64,000 bases of DNA, from positions 186,001 through 250,000 of the forward strand of contig NZ_SISF01000033.1 of the NCBI RefSeq assembly GCF_004310285.1, in the 5' to 3' direction. The translations under genes and the position numbers were made by a program. This document shows positions 50,002 to 59,010 of this stretch, in pieces. This DNA is from Agrobacterium cavarae (GTDB taxonomy: Bacteria; Pseudomonadota; Alphaproteobacteria; Rhizobiales; Rhizobiaceae). The first letter of the stretch is position 1. Each line of letters begins with the position of its first letter. Below the pieces are notes generated by a model that searched no databases, was not told where the DNA came from, and was given only the letters and a program-made list of their open reading frames with translations.

Positions 50002-50162
50002 ATACCAAAGATCACTGATGCTGACCCCTTGGATAGCCTGGAAACGGTCGCCCGGGTAGGAGAAACCGCAGAGCGATGCTTTTTCATCGGTCGAGGATTT
50101 CGACGCCCCCGGCGGCCGATTTCCGGGCTATCGAAGGGATCAGCATCGGTGATCTTTGGTAT
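50002..50162. repeat. 161-bp near-perfect long palindrome (MITE-like)
   Basis: The left arm 50002-50060 and right arm 50104-50162 are inverted copies: the first 14 positions match (ATACCAAAGATCAC), and most of the 59 match. The loop is about 43 nt. The element starts and ends with ATACC / GGTAT. I cannot see a clear target-site duplication. It lies between nnrU and the polysaccharide deacetylase gene. Confidence 0.8.
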
Positions 50163-50248
50163 AACCCCTGGAAAAAGCCAGTCAAATCAAAGCTTCGCCT
50201 TATTCCAAGCTCAAAAGGCCGCTTTTGAAAATTCCGCGTGGTTCCCTC

Positions 50249-51241
50249 ATGTTGCGTTCGCTTGCCCTCATCACCCTGTCTCTCGCCTGCGCGCCGCAAG
50301 CCTATGCGCAGGCTGTCGAAGGTGCGGCAAAGCCAAAGCAGCTTGTACTGGTGTCCTTCGATGGCGCAGGCGACAATGCGCTGTGGGCCAGAAGCCGCAC
50401 AACCGCCAAGGAAGTCGGCGCGCATTTCACCTATTTTCTTGCCTGCACGCTGGTGATGGACCGCAAGACCAGCGCCAAGAGCTATCAGGGGCCGGGCCAG
50501 AAACTCGGCCGCTCCAATGTCGGCTTCGGCCAGTCGGTGGAAGAAGTGGCAACGCGCCTGCACCACATATGGGAGGCCCGCCAGGAAGGTCATGAAATCG
50601 CCAACCACACCTGCGGCCACTTCGATGGTGGCAACTGGACTGCGGATCAATGGGACGCAGAATTCACCACCTTTACCAGCACGCTTGAAAACGCCTGGGC
50701 TGCGATCGGCAAGAAGGACGAGGAGCCGCAGGGCTGGCACGATTTCGTGCGCGGCATCAACGGCTTTCGGGCGCCCTACCTGTCGCAAGGCGATGCACTC
50801 ACCGCCGCGCAGAAAAAACACGGCTTCGTCTTCGACGCCACCAGCATCACGAAAGGGCCGGCATGGCCCGTGCGCAAGGATGGCATCGAACATTTCGGCC
50901 TGCCGTTGATCCCGGAAGGACCGGGCGACCGGCCGATCATCGCCATGGACTACAACCTCTTCGTCCGCCATTCCATGGCAATCGAGACGCCCGCAAAGTC
51001 CGCCGAATTCGAAGAGCGCGCCTACAAGGCCTTCCGCGCCGCCTTCGACAAACAATATGAGGGCGAACGCATCCCCCTCCAACTCGGCTTCCATTTCGTC
51101 AAGATGAATGGCGGCGCCTATTGGAACGCCTATGAGCGCCTGCTGCGCGAAGTCTGCAAGAAGGACGATGTCGCCTGCGTCAGCTATGAAGAGGCGATGC
51201 CGATGATCGACGCGCGGCGTAAGGAAAAGTCGCAAGGGTGA
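50249..51241 (+). CDS. Secreted polysaccharide deacetylase-family protein
   Basis: A 330-residue protein with a signal peptide (residues ~1-20, ending PQAYAQA) and a NodB-like fold. Motif 1 is SFDGAGD, motif 2 HTCGHF (the two metal His), motif 3 RAPYLS. A late NYNLFVRH/GFHFVKMNGGAYW region ends the domain. The second Asp of the usual T-F-D-D motif is replaced (D-G), so catalysis may differ from classic chitin or peptidoglycan deacetylases. The ATG at 50249 gives the signal peptide; an upstream start at 50225 is less likely. Monocistronic. Confidence 0.82.
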   Translation: MLRSLALITLSLACAPQAYAQAVEGAAKPKQLVLVSFDGAGDNALWARSRTTAKEVGAHFTYFLACTLVMDRKTSAKSYQGPGQKLGRSNVGFGQSVEEVATRLHHIWEARQEGHEIANHTCGHFDGGNWTADQWDAEFTTFTSTLENAWAAIGKKDEEPQGWHDFVRGINGFRAPYLSQGDALTAAQKKHGFVFDATSITKGPAWPVRKDGIEHFGLPLIPEGPGDRPIIAMDYNLFVRHSMAIETPAKSAEFEERAYKAFRAAFDKQYEGERIPLQLGFHFVKMNGGAYWNAYERLLREVCKKDDVACVSYEEAMPMIDARRKEKSQG

Positions 51242-51402
51242 GAGAGCAAGTGCTGCAGGCGCAGCGACGCAGTCTCATTTTCAGTCAACGGCTTTCAATT
51301 GACCATCATTCCGGCCCCAGCCGGAAGCGGGCCAGCACGAATCCTCCGGCTGGACCCCGGCTCGATGCCGGGGGTGGGTGTCAGAGTTGAACGCTTCGAG
51401 CT

Positions 51403-52677
51403 TTACGGCTTGTCCGCCGCCAACTCGCCCTCTTCCGCTTCACGCTTCAAATAGCGCTGATCGATCTCCGGTAGCGGTTGGTCGTAGATAGCAGCCTCAA
51501 ACGCTTTCAGACGTTTGTAGATCGACATCAATTCGACGATCGTCGTCCAGGAATTGATGAGATACTGGAACGATCCGCGCACCTGATCGAACACGTTGCC
51601 GATCTGCGTGAACACGCCAAGCGTCACCTTGCCTGCTGCGATTGATGGAATGAGAACGATCAAGCTGTAGATGTTGTCAGCCTGCAGATAGAAAATGCGG
51701 GCAACGTTGAAATACATGTAATGAAAATAGAGCCGGAAATAGTTCTTCCGGACATTCGAAAACAGCTCCTGCACAGTCGGCGGCTGAGCACGATCTGCGT
51801 GGTCTTCACCATAGACCAGCTCCTTACGATAGGCCGCTTCCACGCGCTGATTGCGGAATTCAAGGCCGGGTAGCTTGATACCCACAAGTGCAAGAAAGCC
51901 CGTTCCGAAGAGCGACCACAAGATCGCCGCCCACACCAGAGCATGCGGGACGTAACCGATAATCGGCAACTCGTTGATGGTTTCGGAGAAGGTGAAGAGG
52001 ACGGGGAGGAACGCGATCAGGGTCATGATGGCCCTGACGAAACCGACACCCAACCCCTCGACGGTCGAGGAGAAGCGCATCGTGTCTTCCTGAACACGCT
52101 GCGAAGCGCCTTCGATGTGACGAAGCCTATCCCAGTTTGCCATATAGAAGTCGTTCATCGCCGTGCGCCAACGGAAGATATAGTGGCTGACGAAGAAGAG
52201 ATTGAGCACGCCGACAGTGATCGCAAAAAACAGGATGCCTGAAACGCCGACGAGGCCGAGATAAAGCTGCTCGGCAGTCACCGGCGCGGTCTTGGCAAGC
52301 GCTTGCTGGATGAGGTCATAATAGGGGCCGTACCATGCGTTCATCGCCACGCTGACTTGCACGGAGAAATAGGTCGCAAAGACAATGAGGGCAGAGCCGA
52401 GAACGGACCACATCTGCCAGCGATGTGGGCTGTAAGTGAACCAGAAGCCCGCAAACACAAGCACGGCAGCGGTGTAATAGATATAAAACCAGAGGAATGG
52501 CGGGGACCAGAAAATCGATACGCCCGTGATCGGCGGCTCTCCAGGTGTTGCTGAAGGCATGCCGAGTGCCGCACCCCAGTTTCTCCCGCCTGCATACCAG
52601 AGGCCTATCATGAGCAAGGACCAAACAATGGCAGAGGTAAAAAACAGCTTGGGTTTGGGAAAGAAGGAATGAAACAC
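51403..52677 (-). CDS. bacA: SbmA/BacA-type peptide transporter
   Basis: A 424-residue inner-membrane protein matching SbmA/BacA over its whole length: SFFPKPKLFFTSAIVWSL, FWFTYSPHRWQMWSVLGSALIVF, FVSHYIFRWRTAMNDFYMANWDRLRHIEGASQRVQEDTMRF, KLPGLEFRNQRVEAAYRKELVYGEDHADRAQPPTVQELFS, and SFQYLINSWTTIVELMSIYKRL. It imports antimicrobial peptides and affects very-long-chain fatty acid modification of lipid A. It is essential for symbiosis in S. meliloti. In non-symbionts it is still widespread. The gene has its own unit. Confidence 0.95.
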   Translation of the reverse strand: MFHSFFPKPKLFFTSAIVWSLLMIGLWYAGGRNWGAALGMPSATPGEPPITGVSIFWSPPFLWFYIYYTAAVLVFAGFWFTYSPHRWQMWSVLGSALIVFATYFSVQVSVAMNAWYGPYYDLIQQALAKTAPVTAEQLYLGLVGVSGILFFAITVGVLNLFFVSHYIFRWRTAMNDFYMANWDRLRHIEGASQRVQEDTMRFSSTVEGLGVGFVRAIMTLIAFLPVLFTFSETINELPIIGYVPHALVWAAILWSLFGTGFLALVGIKLPGLEFRNQRVEAAYRKELVYGEDHADRAQPPTVQELFSNVRKNYFRLYFHYMYFNVARIFYLQADNIYSLIVLIPSIAAGKVTLGVFTQIGNVFDQVRGSFQYLINSWTTIVELMSIYKRLKAFEAAIYDQPLPEIDQRYLKREAEEGELAADKP

Positions 52678-52861
52678 GTTCGAACTCTCGCGAGCTTGAG
52701 ATCAGCCATTATTGGCGAAGCAGATTTTGGGAGAAATTAGGCCAGACACTTCGCCGACGCAATGCAGCAAACGCTAAGTTACGAAGATGTAAGCCAAAAC
52801 CGGCGATGGCGGCTGCAACACGACAGCCGCATTACATCGAAGCCGTGCAAGAGCGGCCGTC

Positions 52862-53614
52862 TTACTCGGCAAGCGTCAGGATCAGCGGGCCGTTTTTGGT
52901 GGCGATGACGGTGTGCTCGAACTGCACGGTGGGCGCGCTCGGGTCGCTGAACAGCGTCCAAGGGTCGTCATCGCCATCTTCGGCCCAATAGGCACCCGTG
53001 GAGAGAAATGGCTCGACAGTGAAGACCAGCCCGTCGGTCATGATCCGGGTTTCGTCCTTGTCCGGCCAGGTGGCAAGCTCTTTCGGCTCCTCGTGCAGCG
53101 AGCGGCCGATGCCGTGACTGGCGAGATTGGTGATCAGCGTGTAGCGGTTCTTCTTGGCAAAGGCGCCGATGGAATTGCCGATATCGGCAAGCGGCCTGCC
53201 CGCTTTCACCTGCTGCAACCCGGTCCAAAGCGCGCGTTTTCCATCGCGGCAAAGGCGTTCGATATCCTTTTTCACCGGCGGCACGGCGTAGGAAGAGCCG
53301 GTATCGCCAAAGAAGCCATCCTTCACCGCCGACACATCGATATTGACGAGATCGCCCGCCTTGATGATGCGCGGGCCTGGAATGCCGTGGGCCACTTCCT
53401 CGTTGACGCTGATGCAGGTGGCGCCCGGAAACTGGTAGCAGAATTCCGGTGCCGACTGCGCACCATTGCTTTCCAGGATATTGCGACCGATGGCGTCGAG
53501 TTCGGCGGTGGTGATCCCCGGCTCAAGCGCGTCGGCCATGGTCTGCATCGCAAGGGCGCAAATCCGGCCAACATCCTTCAGCTTTTCGAGCTCTTCTTCC
53601 GTCGAGATAACCAT
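52862..53614 (-). CDS. map: Type I methionine aminopeptidase
   Basis: A 250-residue metalloenzyme that removes initiator Met. The metal ligands are in VNIDVSAVKDGFFGDTGSSY (two Asp), SHGIGRSLHEEP (His), FTVEPFL (Glu) and QFEHTVIATKNGP (Glu). The order and length are normal for the short form. The ATG at 53614 (MVISTEEELEKL) is preferred over an earlier start at 53698. The downstream gene of a likely two-gene unit with the LLM oxidoreductase (55 nt). As a rhizobial paralog it may not be the only map gene. Confidence 0.93.
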   Translation of the reverse strand: MVISTEEELEKLKDVGRICALAMQTMADALEPGITTAELDAIGRNILESNGAQSAPEFCYQFPGATCISVNEEVAHGIPGPRIIKAGDLVNIDVSAVKDGFFGDTGSSYAVPPVKKDIERLCRDGKRALWTGLQQVKAGRPLADIGNSIGAFAKKNRYTLITNLASHGIGRSLHEEPKELATWPDKDETRIMTDGLVFTVEPFLSTGAYWAEDGDDDPWTLFSDPSAPTVQFEHTVIATKNGPLILTLAE

Positions 53615-53669
53615 TCTGCGTCCATATCCTGCGCAATGTCTTCGGCAAAGGGCGCCAAAAGGCGCCCGA

Positions 53670-54731
53670 TCATGCCGTCGCTTTCGCCCTATCGGCACTG
53701 CCAGTCAATTCTTTTCTGACGATTGGGGCGACTTTCGTGCCGTAAAGCTCGATCCCGCGCATGATCTGATCATGCGGCATCAGACCGATTGCCATCTGCA
53801 ACAGGAAGCGATCATTCTTGAAGACGCCATGCGCCTTGATGATCTTTTCCGCCACCAGTTCCGGCTCACCGAGGAAGAGATTGCCCTCCGCACTTCGCGC
53901 CATATCGTAATGCGCCCGGCTGGTCGGACCCCAGCCGCGCTCACGGCCAATCCGGTTCATCACCTCCGCCTGCGGGCCATAGAACTGGTCGGCCGCCTTG
54001 TCGGTGGTGTCGGCGATGAAGCCGTGAACATTAATGCTGGTCTTCTGTTTTTCGAGTGGCTGACCTGCTCGGCGCGCGGCTTCCCGGTAGAGATCGAAGA
54101 GCGGCGCGAAGCGGCGATATTCGCCACCGATGATGGCAAGCGCCACCGGCAGACCCATGGCACCGGCTCGCGCCACCGATTGCGGCGTACCGCCAACCGC
54201 GATCCATACGGGCAGAGCCTCTTGCAACGGACGGGGATAGACACCGCGCCCATTGATCGGCGCGCGCTTTTCACCGGACCAGGTGACGATTTCGCGGTCT
54301 CTCACTGCCAGAAGCAGGTCGAGCTTTTCGGCGAAGAGATCGTCATAGTCCTCGAGATTGTAACCGAAGAGCGGATAGGACTCGATGAAGGAGCCGCGCC
54401 CCGCCATGATCTCGGCGCGCCCATTCGACAACAGATCGACGGTGGCGAACTGCTGGAAGACGCGGATCGGATCATCGGAGCTCAGAACCGAAACGGCACT
54501 GGAAAGCCGGATGGTCTTCGTCTTGACCGCCGCAGCCGCGAGCACGGTCGAAGGCGATGATACGACGTAATCAGGCCGATGATGCTCCCCCAGGCCGTAG
54601 ACATCAAGCCCCACCTGATCGGCAAGCTCGATCTCTTCCAAAAGGTTCTTCAGGCGACGCACACCTTCCGGGCCACGACCATCGGCCGGGTTCGGATTGA
54701 CATCGGCAAAGGTGTAAAGACCAAGTTCCAT
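53670..54731 (-). CDS. LLM-class flavin-dependent oxidoreductase
   Basis: A 353-residue luciferase-like monooxygenase or reductase, TIM-barrel, FMN or F420 dependent. Segments ADQVGLDVYGLGEHHRPDYVVSSP, TKTIRLSSAVSVLSSDDPIRVFQQFATVDLLSNGRAEIMAGRGSF and AVGGTPQSVARAGAMGLPV are typical of the LLM class. The substrate is unknown. The ATG at 54731 gives the usual MELGLYTF N-terminus. It lies upstream of map with a 55-nt gap; a shared transcript is likely. Confidence 0.85.
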   Translation of the reverse strand: MELGLYTFADVNPNPADGRGPEGVRRLKNLLEEIELADQVGLDVYGLGEHHRPDYVVSSPSTVLAAAAVKTKTIRLSSAVSVLSSDDPIRVFQQFATVDLLSNGRAEIMAGRGSFIESYPLFGYNLEDYDDLFAEKLDLLLAVRDREIVTWSGEKRAPINGRGVYPRPLQEALPVWIAVGGTPQSVARAGAMGLPVALAIIGGEYRRFAPLFDLYREAARRAGQPLEKQKTSINVHGFIADTTDKAADQFYGPQAEVMNRIGRERGWGPTSRAHYDMARSAEGNLFLGEPELVAEKIIKAHGVFKNDRFLLQMAIGLMPHDQIMRGIELYGTKVAPIVRKELTGSADRAKATA

Positions 54732-54872
54732 GGGTGCGCTCCTCGCTTTGTCCGGAGCGCTCGCTTGCAAAAACTGGCTACGCTCATGCCCTCAGATAGA
54801 CATCGAAGGTTCCCGGCGCAAATTCAAAATCTGAACCGGAAACTTCGATTTTCTCGATGGATGGAGCAGTGC

Positions 54873-56366
54873 TCAAAGGTTGCTGAGCGTCCGGCGCACC
54901 GCATTCTTCCAGCCTTTGAGTTTCCGCGTGCGCACCTCGTCATCCATCTTCGGCTCGAAGCGGCGGTCGCGCGCCCAGGTTTCGGCAAAGGCCTTCATGT
55001 CCGGCCACACCCCTGCCCGGCTGCCCGCAAGCCATGCGGCACCAAGTGCGGTGGTTTCGAGGATCACCGGACGGTCGACAGGCGCATCGATCAGGTCTGA
55101 GAGGCGCTGCATCGTCCAATCGGAAGCAACCATGCCGCCATCGACGCGAAGGACGATATCGCAATCGTCGTTCTTCCAGTCCTTGTGCATGGCATCCAGC
55201 AGATCGCCAGTCTGGTAGCAGACGGCCTCCAGTGCGGCGCGGGCAAATTCGGCGGGGCCGGTGCCGCGCGTCAGGCCGAACATTGCGCCGCGTGCTTCGG
55301 CATCCCACCAAGGCGCGCCGAGACCGACAAAGGCGGGCACGAGATAGACTTCCTGTGCATCGTCAGCCTTGTCGGCGAGCGCTCCGGTTTCCGGTGCGGA
55401 GCCGATCATCTTCAGCCCGTCGCGCAGCCACTGAACCGCAGCACCGGCAACAAAGATCGAGCCTTCCAGCGCGTAATAGGACTTGCCGTCCAGGCGGTAG
55501 GCGATCGTCGTCAGCAGCCGGTTTTTGGAGCGAACGATGTCCTCGCCCGTGTTCAAAAGCGCAAAGCAGCCCGTTCCATAGGTGGATTTCAGCATGCCGG
55601 GAGAGAAGCAGGCCTGGCCGATGACGGCAGCGTGCTGATCTCCGGCGACACCCAGGATCGGAATTTCCGCGCCGAACAGGTCAGCATCGGCAATGCCGAA
55701 GTCCGCGGCGCAATCCAGAACTTCCGGCAGGACGGATTTCGGCACGTCGAGAATGTCGAGGAGTTCCTTGTCCCAGACATTCTTCTCGATGTTGAACATC
55801 AGCGTGCGCGAGGCATTGGTGGCGTCGGTCACGAAAGACTTGCCGCCCGTCAGCCGCCAGATGAGGAAGGTATCGACCGTGCCGAAGCAAAGCTCGCCCT
55901 TCTCCGCCCTCTTGCGCGCGCCCTTCACATTGGAGAGCAGCCAGGACAGCTTGGTACCGGAGAAGTACGGGTCGAGCAGCAGACCGGTGCGCTTGGCGAA
56001 GACCTTCTCATGTCCGGCCTTCTTCAGCTTGTCGCAAAGCTTGCTCGTGCGCCTGTCCTGCCAGACGATGGCATTGTGCAACGGCTTACCGGTTTCGCGA
56101 TCCCAGATCAGCGTCGTCTCACGCTGGTTGGTGATGCCGATGGCGGCAATGTCAGATGCCTCAAGATTGGCTTTCTTGAGAGCCTCCTTGATCGACCAGA
56201 CGACCGTTTCCCAGATTTCCTCCGGGTCGTGCTCCACCCAACCGGAATTCGGGAAAATCTGCCGGAACTCCTTCTGGCCTGTCCCGGCTACCTTCATGGA
56301 CTCATCGAAGATGATCGCGCGCGTGGACGTGGTGCCCTGGTCAATGGCGATAACGTAGCCGCCCAT
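54873..56366 (-). CDS. glpK: Glycerol kinase
   Basis: A 497-residue FGGY-family kinase; phosphorylates glycerol to sn-glycerol-3-phosphate. N-terminal AIDQGTTSTRAIIFD with the phosphate-binding loop, the family signature GITNQRETTLIWDRETGKPLHNAIVWQDRRT, GDQHAAVIGQACFSPGMLKSTYGTGCF, and DGGMVASDWTMQRL are present. Length is normal. Divergent from bdhA; no glpF or glpD is adjacent. Confidence 0.96.
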   Translation of the reverse strand: MGGYVIAIDQGTTSTRAIIFDESMKVAGTGQKEFRQIFPNSGWVEHDPEEIWETVVWSIKEALKKANLEASDIAAIGITNQRETTLIWDRETGKPLHNAIVWQDRRTSKLCDKLKKAGHEKVFAKRTGLLLDPYFSGTKLSWLLSNVKGARKRAEKGELCFGTVDTFLIWRLTGGKSFVTDATNASRTLMFNIEKNVWDKELLDILDVPKSVLPEVLDCAADFGIADADLFGAEIPILGVAGDQHAAVIGQACFSPGMLKSTYGTGCFALLNTGEDIVRSKNRLLTTIAYRLDGKSYYALEGSIFVAGAAVQWLRDGLKMIGSAPETGALADKADDAQEVYLVPAFVGLGAPWWDAEARGAMFGLTRGTGPAEFARAALEAVCYQTGDLLDAMHKDWKNDDCDIVLRVDGGMVASDWTMQRLSDLIDAPVDRPVILETTALGAAWLAGSRAGVWPDMKAFAETWARDRRFEPKMDDEVRTRKLKGWKNAVRRTLSNL

Positions 56367-56521
56367 TCATTCCTCCCTGAAATCAGTCGCGCGCACCACA
56401 ATATGCTCAACAGACAAAGTCAAGCCACAGCGGCGTCGGTTTCGAATCCAATTGCCAGTTCCCCCGGTTTGAGCATAACGTGCTGTAAAGTCTTGCATCG
56501 ACGTCGAAAAAAGGGGAACGC

Positions 56522-57298
56522 ATGCTAAGGACAGTGATCGTTACGGGCTCGACCAGCGGAATTGGCTTGGGCATCGCGCAAGCCTTCGCAAATAATGGCT
56601 GCAACGTCATGCTGAACGGCTTCGGCGATCCCGACGACATCGAAAGCAACAGGCTGTTGATGGAGGCGGAAAGCGGCACGCGCGTGCTCTATCACCCCGC
56701 CGACATGACAAAGCCGGACGAGATTTTCGATCTCGTCAAAACCACGCAGGAGAAGCTCGGCTCGGTGGATGTGCTGGTCAACAATGCGGGCGTCCAGCAT
56801 GTGGCACCAGTAGACGAGTTTCCGCCGGAAGAGTGGGACCGCATCATCGCCATCAATCTGACAAGCGCCTTTCACACCATGCGCGCTGTCATCCCGCTGA
56901 TGAAGGCTGCCGGCAAAGGACGCATCATCAACATTGCGTCGGCCCACGGACTTGTCGCCTCGCCATTCAAATCTGCCTATGTTGCGGCAAAACATGGTAT
57001 CATGGGCCTGACGAAATCCGCAGCACTGGAGCTGGCCGAAACCGGCATCACCGTGAATGCCATCTGCCCAGGCTATGTGCTGACATCGCTGGTGGAAAAA
57101 CAGATACCGGATACGGCCAAGGCCCGCGGTATCAGTGAAGAGGCGGTCAAGAACGACGTGCTCTTGCGCCTGCAGGCCACCAAGGAATTCGTGGCCGTGG
57201 AAGATGTGGCGGCAACGGCGCTCTTTCTCGCAAGTGACGCGGCAAAGCAGATCACCGGCACGCATATTTCCATCGACGGCGGCTGGACCGCGCAGTAG
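56522..57298 (+). CDS. bdhA: D-3-hydroxybutyrate dehydrogenase
   Basis: A 258-residue short-chain dehydrogenase. NAD-binding TGSTSGIGLGIAQAF, the NNAG motif VNNAGVQHVAPV, and the catalytic Ser-Tyr-Lys set (ASAHG.. SAYVAAKHG) are intact. The VQHVAP / GHGLVASPFKSAY context is that of rhizobial and general BdhA. It oxidises 3-hydroxybutyrate from poly-3-hydroxybutyrate breakdown to acetoacetate. It leads an operon with xdhA and xdhB, the known S. meliloti bdhA-xdhA2-xdhB2 order. Divergent from glpK. Confidence 0.94.
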   Translation: MLRTVIVTGSTSGIGLGIAQAFANNGCNVMLNGFGDPDDIESNRLLMEAESGTRVLYHPADMTKPDEIFDLVKTTQEKLGSVDVLVNNAGVQHVAPVDEFPPEEWDRIIAINLTSAFHTMRAVIPLMKAAGKGRIINIASAHGLVASPFKSAYVAAKHGIMGLTKSAALELAETGITVNAICPGYVLTSLVEKQIPDTAKARGISEEAVKNDVLLRLQATKEFVAVEDVAATALFLASDAAKQITGTHISIDGGWTAQ

Positions 57299-57358
57299 AT
57301 CGAACACCACAATTCATTCGGGCCGAACCCGAAACCGGAACAAAGACGAAGGCAGTGC

Positions 57359-58825
57359 ATGAAAGACGCAATCAGCTTCATCCTCAATAACGAGACAATC
57401 ACTCTGTCGGACTTCGCGCCGACGGAAACCCTGCTCGACTATCTGAGGCTGCGCAAACGCCTGACGGGCACGAAGGAAGGCTGTGCCGAGGGCGACTGTG
57501 GCGCCTGCACCGTGCTGATCGGCAGGCTCCTGGAAGGCTCGCTGCGCTATGAAAGCGTCAATGCCTGCATCCGTTTCTTAGGCTCGCTGCATGGCACGCA
57601 TATCGTCACGGTGGAGCATCTGGCCGGCAAGGACGGTACGCTCCACCCGGTTCAGCAGGCCATGGTGGATTATCATGGCTCGCAATGCGGCTTTTGCACG
57701 CCGGGCTTCGTCATGTCGCTTTACGGTCTCTGGCTGTCCAGCAGCAAGCCCTCGCGCGCCGATATCGAAAAGGCGCTGCAAGGCAATCTCTGTCGGTGCA
57801 CCGGCTATGAGCCCATCGTCAAAGCCGCCGAAAGCGTGACCGCTGCCAGGCCAAGCACGCTGTTCGACCCGATCGAAAGCGACCGCGCCACCATCATGTC
57901 GCGCCTCTGGGGCATTCAGCAGACCGACACGATTACCGTCACCAAGGACGGCCATCGCACCATCATTCCGGGCAATCTCACCGAGCTTGCCAATGCCTAT
58001 GCCGCAGAGCCGAAGGCGACCATCGTTGCCGGATCGACGGATGTGGGTCTTTGGGTCACCAAGCAGATGCGGGAGCTTAAGACCGTCATCTTCATCAATC
58101 ACCTGAGCGAGCTGCAGTCGATCTCGGTTGCTGACGGTAGGATTTCGATTGGCGCTGGCGTGACTTACGCCCAGGCCTTCGACACGCTTGCAGACAACAT
58201 CCGGGCTTTCGGTCGGCTGATCGATCGCCTCGGCGGACAGCAGGTGCGCAATATGGGAACGATCGGCGGCAACATCGCCAACGGCTCGCCCATCGGCGAT
58301 ACGCCCCCGCCGCTCATTGCGCTCGGTGCTGTGCTGACGCTGCGCTCGTCCTCCGGCAGCCGCTCGATGCCGCTCGAAACTTTCTTCATCGAGTACGGCA
58401 AGCAGGACCGGCTTCCCGGCGAATTCGTCGAGAAGATCGAGGTGCCCTTGCCAACAAATGACAGCCACTTCGCCATCTACAAGATCTCCAAACGTCGCGA
58501 CGAGGACATCTCGGCACTCTGCGCCGCCTATCATCTGACCCTTGGCGAAGACGGCATCGTGCAGGATATCCGCATCGCCTTTGGCGGCATGGCCGGCACG
58601 CCGAAGCGGGCGAAGGCTCTGGAAGAGGCGCTGAAGGGCAAGGCCTGGACGCAGGACACCATCGATGCCGCGCGCGATACGATCGACGCGGATTTCCGGC
58701 CGCTGACCGACTGGCGCGCCACCGCGCAGTATCGTCAGCTGACGGCAAAGAACCTGCTGACCCGTTTCTTCCTGGAGACATCGGGAAAGAAGCAGGAGTT
58801 GCAGCGTTTTGAGGAGATGGCGTGA
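57359..58825 (+). CDS. xdhA: Xanthine dehydrogenase, small (FeS/FAD) subunit
   Basis: A 488-residue subunit. First [2Fe-2S] site GCAEGDCGACTVL, second CGFCTPGFVM with CRCTGYEPI, then the FAD domain (~200-400) with TIVAGSTDVGLWVTKQM and GGNIANGSPIGDTPP. It passes electrons from the molybdenum subunit to NAD. Starts 60 nt after bdhA. The gap to xdhB is unusually wide (185 nt) and holds two palindromic repeats. Confidence 0.95.
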   Translation: MKDAISFILNNETITLSDFAPTETLLDYLRLRKRLTGTKEGCAEGDCGACTVLIGRLLEGSLRYESVNACIRFLGSLHGTHIVTVEHLAGKDGTLHPVQQAMVDYHGSQCGFCTPGFVMSLYGLWLSSSKPSRADIEKALQGNLCRCTGYEPIVKAAESVTAARPSTLFDPIESDRATIMSRLWGIQQTDTITVTKDGHRTIIPGNLTELANAYAAEPKATIVAGSTDVGLWVTKQMRELKTVIFINHLSELQSISVADGRISIGAGVTYAQAFDTLADNIRAFGRLIDRLGGQQVRNMGTIGGNIANGSPIGDTPPPLIALGAVLTLRSSSGSRSMPLETFFIEYGKQDRLPGEFVEKIEVPLPTNDSHFAIYKISKRRDEDISALCAAYHLTLGEDGIVQDIRIAFGGMAGTPKRAKALEEALKGKAWTQDTIDAARDTIDADFRPLTDWRATAQYRQLTAKNLLTRFFLETSGKKQELQRFEEMA

Positions 58826-58846
58826 TGGGGAGCTTGGATCATTCCT

Positions 58847-58964
58847 CCCTCATTCCTGTGCTTGTCACAGGAATCCAGTGCGCCCAAGTCCTTGGGCGCG
58901 AAAGAGTTTTATGCGGCGCAGACGCGCCTTGGCTGGATTCCTGTAACGAGCACAGGAATGAGGG
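58847..58964. repeat. Facing pair of 32-nt palindromes between xdhA and xdhB
   Basis: Copies P3 (58847-58878) and P4 (58933-58964, inverted) share the ATTCCTGTG-type stem with P1 and P2 near 10.7-11.2 kb. The 54-nt space between them holds a third hairpin (GCGCCCA / TGGGCGC). The pair can form one long hairpin inside an operon. Confidence 0.8.
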
Positions 58965-59010
58965 CGTAGGGAAACCCTTTACCTCTCCAGCGAGAAGAGA
59001 GGTCTGACAC

